From: Microbacterium mangrovi
GTDB lineage: Bacteria > Actinomycetota > Actinomycetes > Actinomycetales > Microbacteriaceae
DNA: 64,000 nt
Assembly: GCF_000802305.1 (NCBI RefSeq)
Contig: NZ_JTDK01000003.1
Coordinates: forward strand, 1 to 64,000
Direction of reading: 5' to 3'
Of this stretch, positions 44,235-53,407 are shown one piece after another; the first letter of the stretch is position 1, and every line of letters starts with the position of its first letter. The notes below the pieces were generated by a model, which searched no databases, was not told the DNA's origin, and was given only the letters and a program-made list of their open reading frames with translations. The position numbers and the translations under genes are program-made.

Positions 44235-45341
44235 GTGGTGGAGATCAGGTCGGTGCCGACACCCGACTTGCGCCAGACGGGGTTCGAGCTCCGCGGCCTC
44301 GCCGGCGGCTCCGCGCGGTGCATGTTCGACGCCGATGTCCCACTCGACCAGTCCGGTCAGTCGTGGCTGGCGGCATCTCTCCCGATCCTCATGGTCGCCG
44401 GCGAGGACGCCGTCTTCGACGACGCACTCGAGCCGATCGCGGTCGCCGGTGCCGAGCGTGCGCAGTCGATCCTGCGCGAGTGGAACCCGACCCTGCACCG
44501 GGTGATCATCGAGGCAGACCAGGCAGCCCCGGGCGAGCCGGTCGAGGGAGTCGGGTGCTTCTTCTCCGGAGGCGTCGACTCCTTCTACTCCGCACTCACC
44601 CTGCGCGACGAGATCACCCACCTCATCTTCGTGCAGGGTTTCGACATCGCGATCGACGACGACCAGCTGGCCGCGCGGGCCCTGGCCGGGGTGCAGTCCG
44701 CTGCGCGCGAGCTCGGCAAGCAGCTCATCACGGTGCGCACCGACCTGCGGGCCGTCTCGGATCGCTGGTCACCGTGGGGCGAGGAGTATCACGGCGCCGC
44801 GCTCGCCGCAGTGGCGCTGTTGCTGGCCGACCACGTCGGGCGCGTGATCATCCCGTCGACCTTCCAGACCGACGACGCGGTCCCGTGGGGCTCTCACGCC
44901 GACCTCGATCCGCTCTGGTCCACGAGCCGGGTGGTCCTCGAGCACCACGGTGTCGACCTCCATCGGTCGGACAAGATCGGGGCGATCAGCGCCGATCCGA
45001 TCGCGCTGCGCCACCTGCGGGTGTGCTGGCAGCAGGAGAACGGCGAATACAACTGCGGACGCTGCTCCAAGTGCATCCGGACGATGGCCGTTCTGCAGGC
45101 CTACGGTGCGCTCGAGGCATGCGCCACCTTCCCGTCGACGATCGACTCCTCGCCCCTGCGACAGGTGCGCCGGCCGAAGCCCTACGAGGTCATCGATGCG
45201 CGGTCCATCCTCGCGCTCCTCAAAGCGCGCGGGGTTCGGGATCGGGCCCTTCGGCGCGACCTTCGCGGTCTGATGATCCGCGATTCACGCGTCTGGCAGA
45301 CCGCACGGGCGGTGCGGAACCGGATTCGGCGCCGGCGCTGA
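44235..45341 (+). CDS. QueC-like PP-loop ATPase of unknown function
   Basis: A 368-residue protein. The PP-loop SGGVDS at 111-116 would bind ATP and form an AMP- or pyrophosphate-linked intermediate. Further on, Cys264, Cys274, Cys277 and Cys280 give the C-x9-C-x2-C-x2-C pattern like the zinc site of QueC. The N-terminal 100 residues are not recognised. No other queuosine gene is near, so it is not a dedicated queuosine enzyme here. It may amidate or modify a nucleotide sugar or glycan precursor; this is inference. Confidence 0.75.
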   Translation: MVEIRSVPTPDLRQTGFELRGLAGGSARCMFDADVPLDQSGQSWLAASLPILMVAGEDAVFDDALEPIAVAGAERAQSILREWNPTLHRVIIEADQAAPGEPVEGVGCFFSGGVDSFYSALTLRDEITHLIFVQGFDIAIDDDQLAARALAGVQSAARELGKQLITVRTDLRAVSDRWSPWGEEYHGAALAAVALLLADHVGRVIIPSTFQTDDAVPWGSHADLDPLWSTSRVVLEHHGVDLHRSDKIGAISADPIALRHLRVCWQQENGEYNCGRCSKCIRTMAVLQAYGALEACATFPSTIDSSPLRQVRRPKPYEVIDARSILALLKARGVRDRALRRDLRGLMIRDSRVWQTARAVRNRIRRRR

Positions 45342-45362
45342 GCAACACTAACCCGCCGCGGG

Positions 45363-47180
45363 TCAGGGAAGATCGAGCCGCCCGAGCTCGACCAGTCGCG
45401 CGAACTCCTCGTCCTTCTGACGCACCTCGTCGAAGGTGCCCTCGGCGCTGACGCGGCCGCCCCGGAGGAAGACGAGCTGATCGACATTGCGCACCGTCGA
45501 CAGCCGGTGCGCGACGATGATGATCGTGAGGGTGCCGCCGAGACCGGCGAGAGTCTGGGCGATCTCGTGCTCGGTGACGTTGTCCAGGGCGGAGGTCGCC
45601 TCGTCGAGAACGAGCACGTGCGGGCGCCGGTACAGCGCCCGGGCGAGACCCAGCCGCTGACGCTGACCACCGGACATCCGGACGCCGCGCTCTCCGATCT
45701 CCGTGTCCAGGCCGCTGGGCAGGTCCGCGATCACGTCGTCGAGCCGTGCCATCCGGATGACCTCGTGCACGCGGGCTTCGTCGATCGCCTCGGGCGGCAC
45801 GCCGAACGCGACATTCGCGCGGACGGACCCGTTGAGGAGGAAGACATCCTGTGGCACGACGCCGAGGCCGTGGTACCAGCCCACCAGATCATCGTTGATC
45901 GGCCGCCCGCCGCACTCGACGATGCCGCCGGCCGGCTCGAGCAGCCCCAGCAGGATGTCGAGCAACGTGCTCTTCCCGGCGCCGCTGGACCCCACGAAAG
46001 CGACCGTCGTGTTCTGCGCGATCCGCAGCGAGATGCCGTTGAGTACCTGCTCGTCGCTGTCGGGGTAGTGATACGTGATGTCGTGCATGACGATGTCGCC
46101 GACGTACTCCGTGCCGTCGTGCGCGGTCTCGTCGTGCGGTTCATGGGCGTCGAGCTCGTGGACCGCGTCCGCGATGATGCGAAGACCGGCCTGGCCGATC
46201 CGGGTCGTCGCGAGGTTGGCCGAGACGCGGTTGAGCGTGGGGAGCATGCGCACGGATGCCGCGGCGAAGACGCCCAGCACCGTGATCGCCTCGGCACCGG
46301 TCCCCGTGTTGAAGAGGATGACCGACATCCCGAGGATCGCGATGATGAATCCCAGTTCGAGCAGGTACCGCGGGGCGTCGGCCACGATGCCCATCTGGCG
46401 GGCGGCCCGCGCCTGGCGCAGACGGGCATCCTCGTAACCTCGGACGAACCGGCCCGTCGTCGACGTGAGACGCGTCTCTCGGAAGCCCTCCATGCTGGGC
46501 ATGAGATGCTGCCATGCCGCGAGGCTCGCATCCGCCATCTCCTCGCCGATGAAGCGCTGGCGCCGACGGAGCATCCGCTGCACCCCGCCGATCAGGACGA
46601 CGAAGAGCACGACCGTGAAGATCGTGACCTCAAACGAGGTGACCGCGAGAACGAGACCGATCGCGATCAGCACGACGAGGTCCGAGAACATCGTCACGAT
46701 CGCGAGCAGCACGCTCGCCGACTGGGTCGTCGCATCGTTGATGTTGCGGTAGAGCACGCTGAGCGAGCGCGAGCGGTGGTCCGTGTACGGCGCGAGCGCG
46801 TATCGCCGCATGAGCTCGGTCGAGGACCTCGCCGAGATCAGAGTGGTGCGGCCGAGCAGCCACCAGCGGAACCACAGCGCGCCGATGGTCTTGAAGATGA
46901 ACGCCATCGCCACGATGCCGCCGACGATGGGAATCAGCTTCTGCACGTCGCTGGTGCCGGCCATCCGGGAGATCGCGCCGAGGGCTCCGGTGTCCGTGCT
47001 GCCGCCGGTGATCAGCGTCATCAGCGGGACCATGGCCGCGACGCCGAGGGTGTCGAGGGCCGCGAGCGCCACGGAGGCGACCACGGTGCCGACGATCCAG
47101 CGGGCAGGATGCGCCCCGGCCATGCGCAGCACCAGCCTGAGCTGTGCGGGCAGAGTGTCGCGTTCCGGTCGCTGAGTCAT
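45363..47180 (-). CDS. ABC transporter, fused permease and ATPase (MsbA/PglK-like)
   Basis: A 605-residue half-transporter with six helices in the first about 310 residues and an ATPase domain with FVGSSGAGKSTLLDILLG, the signature MSGGQRQRLGLARAL and VLVLDEATSALD. In this setting it probably moves a lipid-linked oligosaccharide or glycoconjugate, as PglK does, and may serve in place of a second Wzx. GGGGAGA precedes the ATG. It is divergent from the 47433 gene. Confidence 0.88.
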   Translation of the reverse strand: MTQRPERDTLPAQLRLVLRMAGAHPARWIVGTVVASVALAALDTLGVAAMVPLMTLITGGSTDTGALGAISRMAGTSDVQKLIPIVGGIVAMAFIFKTIGALWFRWWLLGRTTLISARSSTELMRRYALAPYTDHRSRSLSVLYRNINDATTQSASVLLAIVTMFSDLVVLIAIGLVLAVTSFEVTIFTVVLFVVLIGGVQRMLRRRQRFIGEEMADASLAAWQHLMPSMEGFRETRLTSTTGRFVRGYEDARLRQARAARQMGIVADAPRYLLELGFIIAILGMSVILFNTGTGAEAITVLGVFAAASVRMLPTLNRVSANLATTRIGQAGLRIIADAVHELDAHEPHDETAHDGTEYVGDIVMHDITYHYPDSDEQVLNGISLRIAQNTTVAFVGSSGAGKSTLLDILLGLLEPAGGIVECGGRPINDDLVGWYHGLGVVPQDVFLLNGSVRANVAFGVPPEAIDEARVHEVIRMARLDDVIADLPSGLDTEIGERGVRMSGGQRQRLGLARALYRRPHVLVLDEATSALDNVTEHEIAQTLAGLGGTLTIIIVAHRLSTVRNVDQLVFLRGGRVSAEGTFDEVRQKDEEFARLVELGRLDLP

Positions 47181-47432
47181 GTCTCCCCAGTGGGCCGCCG
47201 ACCCTCCGTCGCGGCGTTCCTCGGCAGTCTAATCGGGAAGGCAGGAAAGCCCGCTGAGAAACGGTTCGTTGCATAGCACACTCGAGCCGAGTGCTCACTG
47301 GACACGGCCCGGACCTCAGCACTATCCTGAACCTGCGTTGTTCGCGACTGGGGGCGAACGACGCGCCTGCCCGAACCCAGATTGGCGGCCTCCGGCCGTT
47401 CAGCACCGACCGAGTCCGTCTGGAGAATCACA
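47181..47432. other. Divergent intergenic region, 252 bp
   Basis: Between the ABC exporter and the Tat-type protein gene. A short imperfect palindrome lies around 47274-47295 (ACTCG/CGAGT). No convincing -35/-10 pair or RNA gene was found, and no open frame is supported. Confidence 0.4.
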
Positions 47433-47960
47433 ATGAGCGACATCGAAGAATCCGGCGCCAGCACGCCGCAGGGCGTCAGCCGCCGTACCGTCACCAAGGC
47501 CATGGCCTGGGCAGTGCCCGCGGTTGCGGTCGCTGCAGCCGCGCCGGCGTTCGCCGCCTCGGGCAAGCCGCCGATCATCTCGGCCGGCGCCGCCTGTAAG
47601 CTGCCCGGCAACAGCTGTAAGACCCTGCCGCCGAAGGGCTACCAGGTCCCCGCGACGATCCAGAACCCGGACCCGACGAAGACCATCTGGATCACCGCCA
47701 TCACGATCTCGAACAACACGTGCGGCAACCTGACCAACGCCACGGCCGTGCCGGCCGTGCCCTTCTCGGTCACGCCCGGTCAGACGATCAACGTCACGTT
47801 CGTCGCGAATGCGAGCAGCAGCGCCAACCAGGCGTGCTCGTTCGACTTCGAGGTCACCTGGGGCCACGCGTCCGACGGTTCCGACCACGACCACTCGCCG
47901 ATCCCGGTGCACGTCGTGATCCCGAGCACGCCGCCGGACTGCGTCTGCCCGCCGGCCTGA
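47433..47960 (+). CDS. Exported protein with twin-arginine-type signal, cysteine-containing
   Basis: A 175-residue protein. The signal contains Arg17-Arg18 in SRRTVTKA, a hydrophobic run (about 24-40) and cleavage after AFA near 41. The mature part has six cysteines (55, 62, 97 and three more, two of them in the last seven residues) that could form three disulfides. It also has an Asp/His-rich patch (SDGSDHDHS). GGAGA precedes the ATG. It shares the signal design of the 23334 protein, but the mature parts differ. Confidence 0.75.
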   Translation: MSDIEESGASTPQGVSRRTVTKAMAWAVPAVAVAAAAPAFAASGKPPIISAGAACKLPGNSCKTLPPKGYQVPATIQNPDPTKTIWITAITISNNTCGNLTNATAVPAVPFSVTPGQTINVTFVANASSSANQACSFDFEVTWGHASDGSDHDHSPIPVHVVIPSTPPDCVCPPA

Positions 47961-47971
47961 TCGCCGATCAT

Positions 47972-48008
47972 CGAACGCCCTCTTCAGCTCCGCTGGAGGG
48001 GGCGTTCG
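47972..48008. terminator. Bidirectional terminator between convergent genes
   Basis: CGAACGCCC (47972-47980) pairs with GGGCGTTCG (48000-48008), a 9-bp stem with an inner CAGC/GCTG helix. It lies between the 47433 gene and the convergent glycosyltransferase at 48036. Confidence 0.65.
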
Positions 48009-48035
48009 CGTTCGCCGGCGAACTCTGTGTCTTGA

Positions 48036-49160
48036 TCAGCCGCGCAGCGTGGCGACGACCGCGGCCATCTCCGCGGCCCGGTCGGCCCAGTCCACGACGG
48101 CCGCTGCCGGACGCCCGGAAGCGCCTGCGCCCAGCTGCGCCGCGACGGCCTCCGGGAAGGCGACCGCATCGGCGATCGTGATGCGCGGGTCGTCCGCCTC
48201 GCGGAACCCGGCGACGGCGGTCGAGACGACCGGCCTGCCGGCGGCCTGATACTCGTACAGCTTGATCGGGTCGAGGCTGTCGGTGAACTCGTCGACCCGA
48301 TGCGGCACGAGGAGCACATCGGCGTGCCGCAGGTAGGCCGGGATCTGCTCGTGCGGGCGCGCACCGAGCACCACCGCGCGGGCGTCGGTGAGCCGACGGG
48401 AGTCGGCGGCATCGAGGGCGTCGGGGCCCACGAAGACGACGGTCGCCGACCCGGCGAGTGCCTCGGCCGTCCGAACGCAGACGTCGGTGTCGAGGCGGTC
48501 GGCGTGCAGCGTGCCCGCATAGAGAGCGATGCGACCGGCCGGGAGGTCCGCGGGCCGCTCCTGATCGGCGGCGTACGCCGCAGTGTCCACGGCGTTGCGG
48601 ATCAGCACGATCGGAGCCTTCGCCGCCGCGCGCTCCGCGGACTTGCGCCGCAGCAGCTCGGGGGAGCACGCGACCACCGCGGCGGCGTTCTCGAGCAGAT
48701 CCTGCTCGCCGGCGAGGATGCGGGTGCGCTCGCGGTCGGAGCGGGCGGCGACCGCCCAGTCGTCGGTCATGTCGTAGAGCGCCGGCCAGCCGGACCGGCG
48801 CCGCACGTCGGCGGCCGCGGGGTCGTTGATCCACAGCAGCGGCTCGGTCATGTCCAGCCGGGTCGCAGCCTGCTGCACCGCGTTCGCGATGCGTTCGTCG
48901 GCGCGGCGGTCCACGCGCCGCGGGAGAGCCTTCGTCGGCCGCATGGTCCACAGCCGCGGGGACACGTCGCCCAGCAGCCGCGGCCCGAAGCCGAGGTGCG
49001 GCCGGCGCCGGGCGCGGACGTCATGCACCGGATCGGCGGGCGGCTCGACGAACAGCACGCGCAGGGCAGGATCGGCATCCAGCATCCGCGAGATCAGATG
49101 CTGGTTGCGTCGCCAGACGCCGTCCCACGCCTCCAGCGACATCACGACGAGATCGGTCAT
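48036..49160 (-). CDS. Glycosyltransferase family 4, TuaH-like
   Basis: A 374-residue protein beginning MTDLVVMSLEAWDGVWRRNQ, reminiscent of TuaH-type teichuronic-acid glycosyltransferases (from memory of the family, not checked). It contains YAGTLHADRLD, DVLLVPHRVDEF and DPIKLYEYQAAGRPVV. It ends a four-gene operon of glycosyltransferases (53324-48036) in which all starts overlap the preceding stop by four bases. Confidence 0.85.
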   Translation of the reverse strand: MTDLVVMSLEAWDGVWRRNQHLISRMLDADPALRVLFVEPPADPVHDVRARRRPHLGFGPRLLGDVSPRLWTMRPTKALPRRVDRRADERIANAVQQAATRLDMTEPLLWINDPAAADVRRRSGWPALYDMTDDWAVAARSDRERTRILAGEQDLLENAAAVVACSPELLRRKSAERAAAKAPIVLIRNAVDTAAYAADQERPADLPAGRIALYAGTLHADRLDTDVCVRTAEALAGSATVVFVGPDALDAADSRRLTDARAVVLGARPHEQIPAYLRHADVLLVPHRVDEFTDSLDPIKLYEYQAAGRPVVSTAVAGFREADDPRITIADAVAFPEAVAAQLGAGASGRPAAAVVDWADRAAEMAAVVATLRG

Positions 49161-50206
49161 GCCCTGTCCTTCTCGGTCCGGTCTGCGATGGCTGCGCGGT
49201 AGACGGCATCCGTCTGCTCCACCTGGGCCTGGACCGAGAACCGCTCGATGACGCGCGCCCGCTCGGCCTCGCCCAGCCGGCGCCGGGCGCCGGGGTCGAC
49301 CGCGAATGCACGCAGCCCGGCCGCGGCGGCGTCGGCGTCGCCGGGCGGGAAGAGAGCGCGGTCGTCGAGCCCGCCCATCGTCTCGAGGTGCCCCGCGGCG
49401 GCCGCCGCCACCACCGGCAGCCCGCTCGCCATGGCCTCGAGCACCGTGAGGCCGAAATGCTCGTACGGCGCCGTCGCCAGGAGGATGCCCGCTCGGGCCA
49501 TGAGCTGCGGCACGTCGTCGCGGAAGCCGAGCATCCGCGCCGAGCCGCCGAGGCCGGAGGCGTCTTCGGCGAGAGCCTCCGCCTCCGCACCCGTTCCGGC
49601 GATGTCGAGCCGCCAGCCTTCGTCGGCAAGGCCCGATCGTGCGAAGGCCTCGATCGCGAGCACGGTCTGCTTCTCGGGCTGGAGACGCTGCACGACCAGG
49701 ATCACGCGCTCGCGCCCTGCCGTCGGGGGGAGGGGCGGTGGTTCGATGCCCGGGAAGACCACCGTGCTGGGGACGCCGATCGCGTCGGCGACGGCGGAGC
49801 TCACGGCGATCTCGGCATCCACCACACGGCGCGCGACCGGATCGAGAGGGAGTGCACGGAAACGGCCGCGCCGCTGGGCGAAATGGCGGGTGGAGACGAT
49901 CGCGGGGCGTGCGCGACCTGCGAACGCCTGCACCGCGGCGATGTCCGCGGCTGTCATGTGGGTGTTGACGACGTCGGCGCGATCATTGCGTCGGCGCATC
50001 GCCGCCGCCACGGCCGCCGTCCGGTCGGCCGGCTCGAAACCGACGCCGGCGTCGGCGAGCGGGGCGGCCATGTGGGCCGGATCCCCGCCGATGACGTGCA
50101 CGTCGTGCCCGGCCTCCGCCTGGGCGATCGACAGCCGCCGCACGAACTGCTCCACACCGGCGAAGCTCGCCGACCGGATCGCATGCACGACGCGGATGCC
50201 GCTCAT
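49157..50206 (-). CDS. Glycosyltransferase family 4
   Basis: A 349-residue GT-B enzyme, starting VVHAIRSASFAGVEQFVRRL and with VVQRLQPEKQTVLAIEAFA and YEHFGLTVLEAMASGLPVV. The start at 50206 overlaps the upstream stop by four bases. Donor unknown. Confidence 0.88.
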   Translation of the reverse strand: MSGIRVVHAIRSASFAGVEQFVRRLSIAQAEAGHDVHVIGGDPAHMAAPLADAGVGFEPADRTAAVAAAMRRRNDRADVVNTHMTAADIAAVQAFAGRARPAIVSTRHFAQRRGRFRALPLDPVARRVVDAEIAVSSAVADAIGVPSTVVFPGIEPPPLPPTAGRERVILVVQRLQPEKQTVLAIEAFARSGLADEGWRLDIAGTGAEAEALAEDASGLGGSARMLGFRDDVPQLMARAGILLATAPYEHFGLTVLEAMASGLPVVAAAAAGHLETMGGLDDRALFPPGDADAAAAGLRAFAVDPGARRRLGEAERARVIERFSVQAQVEQTDAVYRAAIADRTEKDRA

Positions 50207-51339
50207 GGCGCGGTCCGATCGAGATCGGGCCGCAGGTCGGCGAGCAGCTCGACGTAGCGCTGCGCCGAGGCCCGCCAGCTGTGCGCCTCCGCGCTGCGTC
50301 GTGCGGCCTCCCGCAGCGGCGCGAGATCAATCGCGGCGAGCTGCTCGAAGCGCGCCGCGAGTTCGATCGGGTCGCGATCCACGAGGAACCCGTTCTCGCC
50401 GTCGACGATGACGTCGGGGGCGTAGCCGACGCGGGTGGCGACCACGGGGACGCCGGCGGCGAGCGCCTCCAGGACGACCAGTGCGTTCGCTTCATAGGCG
50501 CTCGGCAGCGCGAAGATGTCGCTGGCGGCGAAGAAGAGCGGCAGGTCGTCGCCGCGCGGGCCCATGAACAGCACCCGATCTGCGACTCCGGCGGCCTCCG
50601 CGTGGGCGCGCGCGTCCGCGATGGACTGCTGGTTGCCTCCCGCGACGAGCATGAGCACCGTCGTCGCGTGCGCCAGCGCGTCGATCGCGAGGGGAAGTCC
50701 CTTCCGCTCGAACTCGTGCCCGACGAACAGCACGACGCGGTCTTCGTCGTCGAGGCGGAACTGCGCCCGCGCGTTCCGGCGTTCCTCCGCCGTGGGAGGG
50801 CGGAACCGCTCGAGGTCGACGCCGTTCGGGATGACGACGACCGGCGGACGCACCTTTCCGTAGGTGCGGCGCAGCACCTCGACCTGCGCGGGCGACAGCG
50901 CCACGACGGCGCGGTGGGCCCGGCCGCGGTAACGGACGAGGTCACGCGCGAACGTGAACAGGTGCGTCGGGTTGCGCACCATCCGCCAGGCGCCGTTGCC
51001 ACGCGCGCGCATGGCGGCGCTGACCACCCCGTGGTCGACGTAGACGTCGCCGGTCATCACGTTGTTGTGGCAGATCGAGACGGCATCCGGACGCTCGGCG
51101 AGATACTCCTTGGCGCGCGCCGTGCCGATGACGGTGAACCACACCATCTGCCGGAAGAGGGCGAAGGCGCGCATCGGCACACTTCGTCGTTCTCGGAAGG
51201 ACTTTCCGCGCAGCGCGTCCTCGAGGGTGAAGCGTTCGACGGTGTGGCCCAGAGCGCGGAACTCCCGCTCCAGGTTCGCGGCCACGCCGGCGACCCCGGA
51301 CCCGGTGTGGATGTACGGCGCGATCTGCACGATCCTCAT
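50203..51339 (-). CDS. Glycosyltransferase family 4
   Basis: A 378-residue GT-B enzyme starting MRIVQIAPYIHTGSGVAGVA. The donor domain has VLFVGHEFERKGLPLAIDAL and YEANALVVLEALAAGVPVV. Start and stop overlap the neighbouring genes by four bases. Position two in the operon of four glycosyltransferases. Confidence 0.88.
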   Translation of the reverse strand: MRIVQIAPYIHTGSGVAGVAANLEREFRALGHTVERFTLEDALRGKSFRERRSVPMRAFALFRQMVWFTVIGTARAKEYLAERPDAVSICHNNVMTGDVYVDHGVVSAAMRARGNGAWRMVRNPTHLFTFARDLVRYRGRAHRAVVALSPAQVEVLRRTYGKVRPPVVVIPNGVDLERFRPPTAEERRNARAQFRLDDEDRVVLFVGHEFERKGLPLAIDALAHATTVLMLVAGGNQQSIADARAHAEAAGVADRVLFMGPRGDDLPLFFAASDIFALPSAYEANALVVLEALAAGVPVVATRVGYAPDVIVDGENGFLVDRDPIELAARFEQLAAIDLAPLREAARRSAEAHSWRASAQRYVELLADLRPDLDRTAP

Positions 51340-53324
51340 CGGCGCTCCGAAGCCTCGGGGTACCGCCGGCGCTCGACCTTCAGCGGGCCCCGCGCGTACA
51401 GCGCGGCACGGCGCCAGGCGGCGCGGCCGCGATCGCCGGGAAGCAGGATGCCGCGCACCGTCGCCCCCGCCCAGACCGCGAACCGCGTCATCGTCCAGCC
51501 GAGGGCGCCGAAGTGCTTCCGGTAGAAGCGTTCCTGGCCGGCGTGGAAGTGGACCTCCCGGCGGGTGGCGTCCGTGCTGGTGCCTGCGCCCGCGTGCTCC
51601 GCCTTCGCATCCGCCGTCACGGTATGCCGCCAGCCGAGCAGCTTCGCCCGGTAGGCCCAGTCGGTCTCCTCGGCGTACAGGAAGAAGCTCTCGTCGAACC
51701 AGCCGACGTGGTCGATCGCCGCGCCGTTCAGCATCAGCACGGACCCGATCACGTAGCGGTCCGCGCGCCGCAGCCGGGCGAGTCCCATCGCTTCGGCCCA
51801 GGCGCCGGCGGGGGACGGGAACGGCCAGTCGACGCGGGCGGGATGCCCGGCCTCGTCCACCTGGACGGGGCCGGCGCTGGCGATGCCGGGCGTGGCGTGC
51901 AGTCCGCTCTGGACCCGTGCGATGTCGGCGGGTGCGATGACCGCATCGGGGTTGAGAAGCAGCACATCGCCGTGCGGGACGAGGCGGTCGGCGAGAGCGA
52001 CGTTGACCCCCGTGCCGAACCCGCCGTTGCGTCCCGGGTCGAGATAGCGGACGCCGAGTTCAGCGCAGAGGTCCGCGATCTCCGGCAGCGACGAGTTGTC
52101 CACCACCGTCACGGGGAACCCGGCGACCGGCGCGAGCGCCCGGCGCAGGAGGTCCGGGGCGCCGTAGGCGACGACGACGATCTCGAGCCCGGGCGATGCC
52201 CGGTGCTCCGGCCCGGGATCACCGGGACGGTGGATCACGGCTTCGTACAGGTCGAGGTAGTCGGACGCGACGGCATCCCAGGTGCAGGATGCCGCGCGCG
52301 CGAACCCGGCCGCCACGAGCTCCGTGCGCCGTGGTCCCGCGGCATAGGCGAGCGCCGTCGCCAGGGCCGCAGCATCCCCTTCGGGCACGACGATCCCCGC
52401 GCCGCCGACGACGTCCGGGAGGGCGCCGGCATCGCTGGAGACGACGGGGACGCCCGTCGCCATCGCTTCGACGGCGACGCGCCCGAACTGCTCGGTCCAC
52501 GACGGCGTGGCCTGGGACGGGATCGCGAGCACGTCGATCCCGCGATAGAAGTCCGCGACCTGTTCCGGCGGCACCGCACCCACCAGCTCGACCCTCCCGG
52601 CGATGCCGAGCTCGGCGGCGCGCCCCGGCACGTCGGCGGCCAGAGGCCCCGCGCCGGCGATCCGCACCCGCATCCCGGGGGCGGCCGCGGCAGCCCGGAG
52701 GAGCACATCGATCCCCTTCTCCGGCACCAGCCGCCCCACGAAGCCCGCCACGAACGAGCCGTCGTCTTCCTCGAGCGGGGCGGAGCTCGCCGAGGCCGGT
52801 GAGAACTCGTCCGCGTCGATTCCGAGGGGGATGACCCGCGCGCGCCCGGCGAAACCCTTCGCGCTCACGATCCGTGCCGCTTCGGCATTGCACGCCGAGA
52901 TGCCCCGCGCTGTTCGGAGGGCGACCCGTTCCAGCCAGCGGAAGGGAACGGGATACCGCTTCGGGATGTTCTGCGCCGTATAGAGGACCACGGGCGCGCG
53001 GTTGCGCCGCAGGGCCCGCAGCAGGAGCACCTCCGCGGTCGCCAGGGCGAACGGCTCCTCATGGATGTCGATGACGTCCCACTGCTCGCCGAGCGCGCGC
53101 CAGATCGGGCGCGGGTCGAAGACGAAGAGCGCGGGATGCCGGCCCCGGGTCCGCACCGCCGTGGCCTCGTCGCCCGCGCTGGTCGCCAGGGAGACCTCGA
53201 CGCCCCCGGCGTGCCACCGGGAAGCCGCGAGCAGGCTCACGTGCACACCCCGAGCGCGAAGGGCGCGCTCCCGTCCGCGCCACGCCGCGACGGTGGCGCT
53301 GTGGGAGATCCTCAGTACGCGCAC
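51336..53324 (-). CDS. Two-domain glycosyltransferase (GT4-GT2 fusion)
   Basis: A 662-residue chain with two catalytic modules. Residues 1 to about 370 are GT-B, with GFVGRLVPEKGIDVLLRAA and QFGRVAVEAMATGVPVVSS. Residues about 385-662 are GT-A (WbbL/rhamnosyltransferase-like) with IVVVAYGAPDLLRRAL, VVDNSS, LLNPDAVI and FFLYAEETDWAYRAKLLGW. It may add two successive sugars. GTG 53324 (MRVLRISHS) follows GAAGGGG and matches usual starts; GTG 53351 is an alternative. First gene of the operon. Confidence 0.85.
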   Translation of the reverse strand: MRVLRISHSATVAAWRGRERALRARGVHVSLLAASRWHAGGVEVSLATSAGDEATAVRTRGRHPALFVFDPRPIWRALGEQWDVIDIHEEPFALATAEVLLLRALRRNRAPVVLYTAQNIPKRYPVPFRWLERVALRTARGISACNAEAARIVSAKGFAGRARVIPLGIDADEFSPASASSAPLEEDDGSFVAGFVGRLVPEKGIDVLLRAAAAAPGMRVRIAGAGPLAADVPGRAAELGIAGRVELVGAVPPEQVADFYRGIDVLAIPSQATPSWTEQFGRVAVEAMATGVPVVSSDAGALPDVVGGAGIVVPEGDAAALATALAYAAGPRRTELVAAGFARAASCTWDAVASDYLDLYEAVIHRPGDPGPEHRASPGLEIVVVAYGAPDLLRRALAPVAGFPVTVVDNSSLPEIADLCAELGVRYLDPGRNGGFGTGVNVALADRLVPHGDVLLLNPDAVIAPADIARVQSGLHATPGIASAGPVQVDEAGHPARVDWPFPSPAGAWAEAMGLARLRRADRYVIGSVLMLNGAAIDHVGWFDESFFLYAEETDWAYRAKLLGWRHTVTADAKAEHAGAGTSTDATRREVHFHAGQERFYRKHFGALGWTMTRFAVWAGATVRGILLPGDRGRAAWRRAALYARGPLKVERRRYPEASERR

Positions 53325-53355
53325 GCGAACCCCTTCGATAAACTCGCTCACGACC

Positions 53356-53361
53356 TATTCT
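53356..53361 (+). promoter_or_regulatory. -10 box for the glycosyltransferase at 53408
   Basis: TATTCT in the short divergent gap, with TTCGAT 16 bp upstream as a possible -35. The leader is about 40 nt. Confidence 0.45.
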
Positions 53362-53407
53362 GGCGGTCGCCTGCGTCGCCGAGAAGGATCAGGGACTGGG
53401 GGAGTCG

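Noticed and set aside
44235..45341. Queuosine biosynthesis gene queC
   Set aside because: The PP-loop and cysteine pattern resemble QueC, but queD, queE, queF and tgt are absent and the N-terminal region is unlike QueC.
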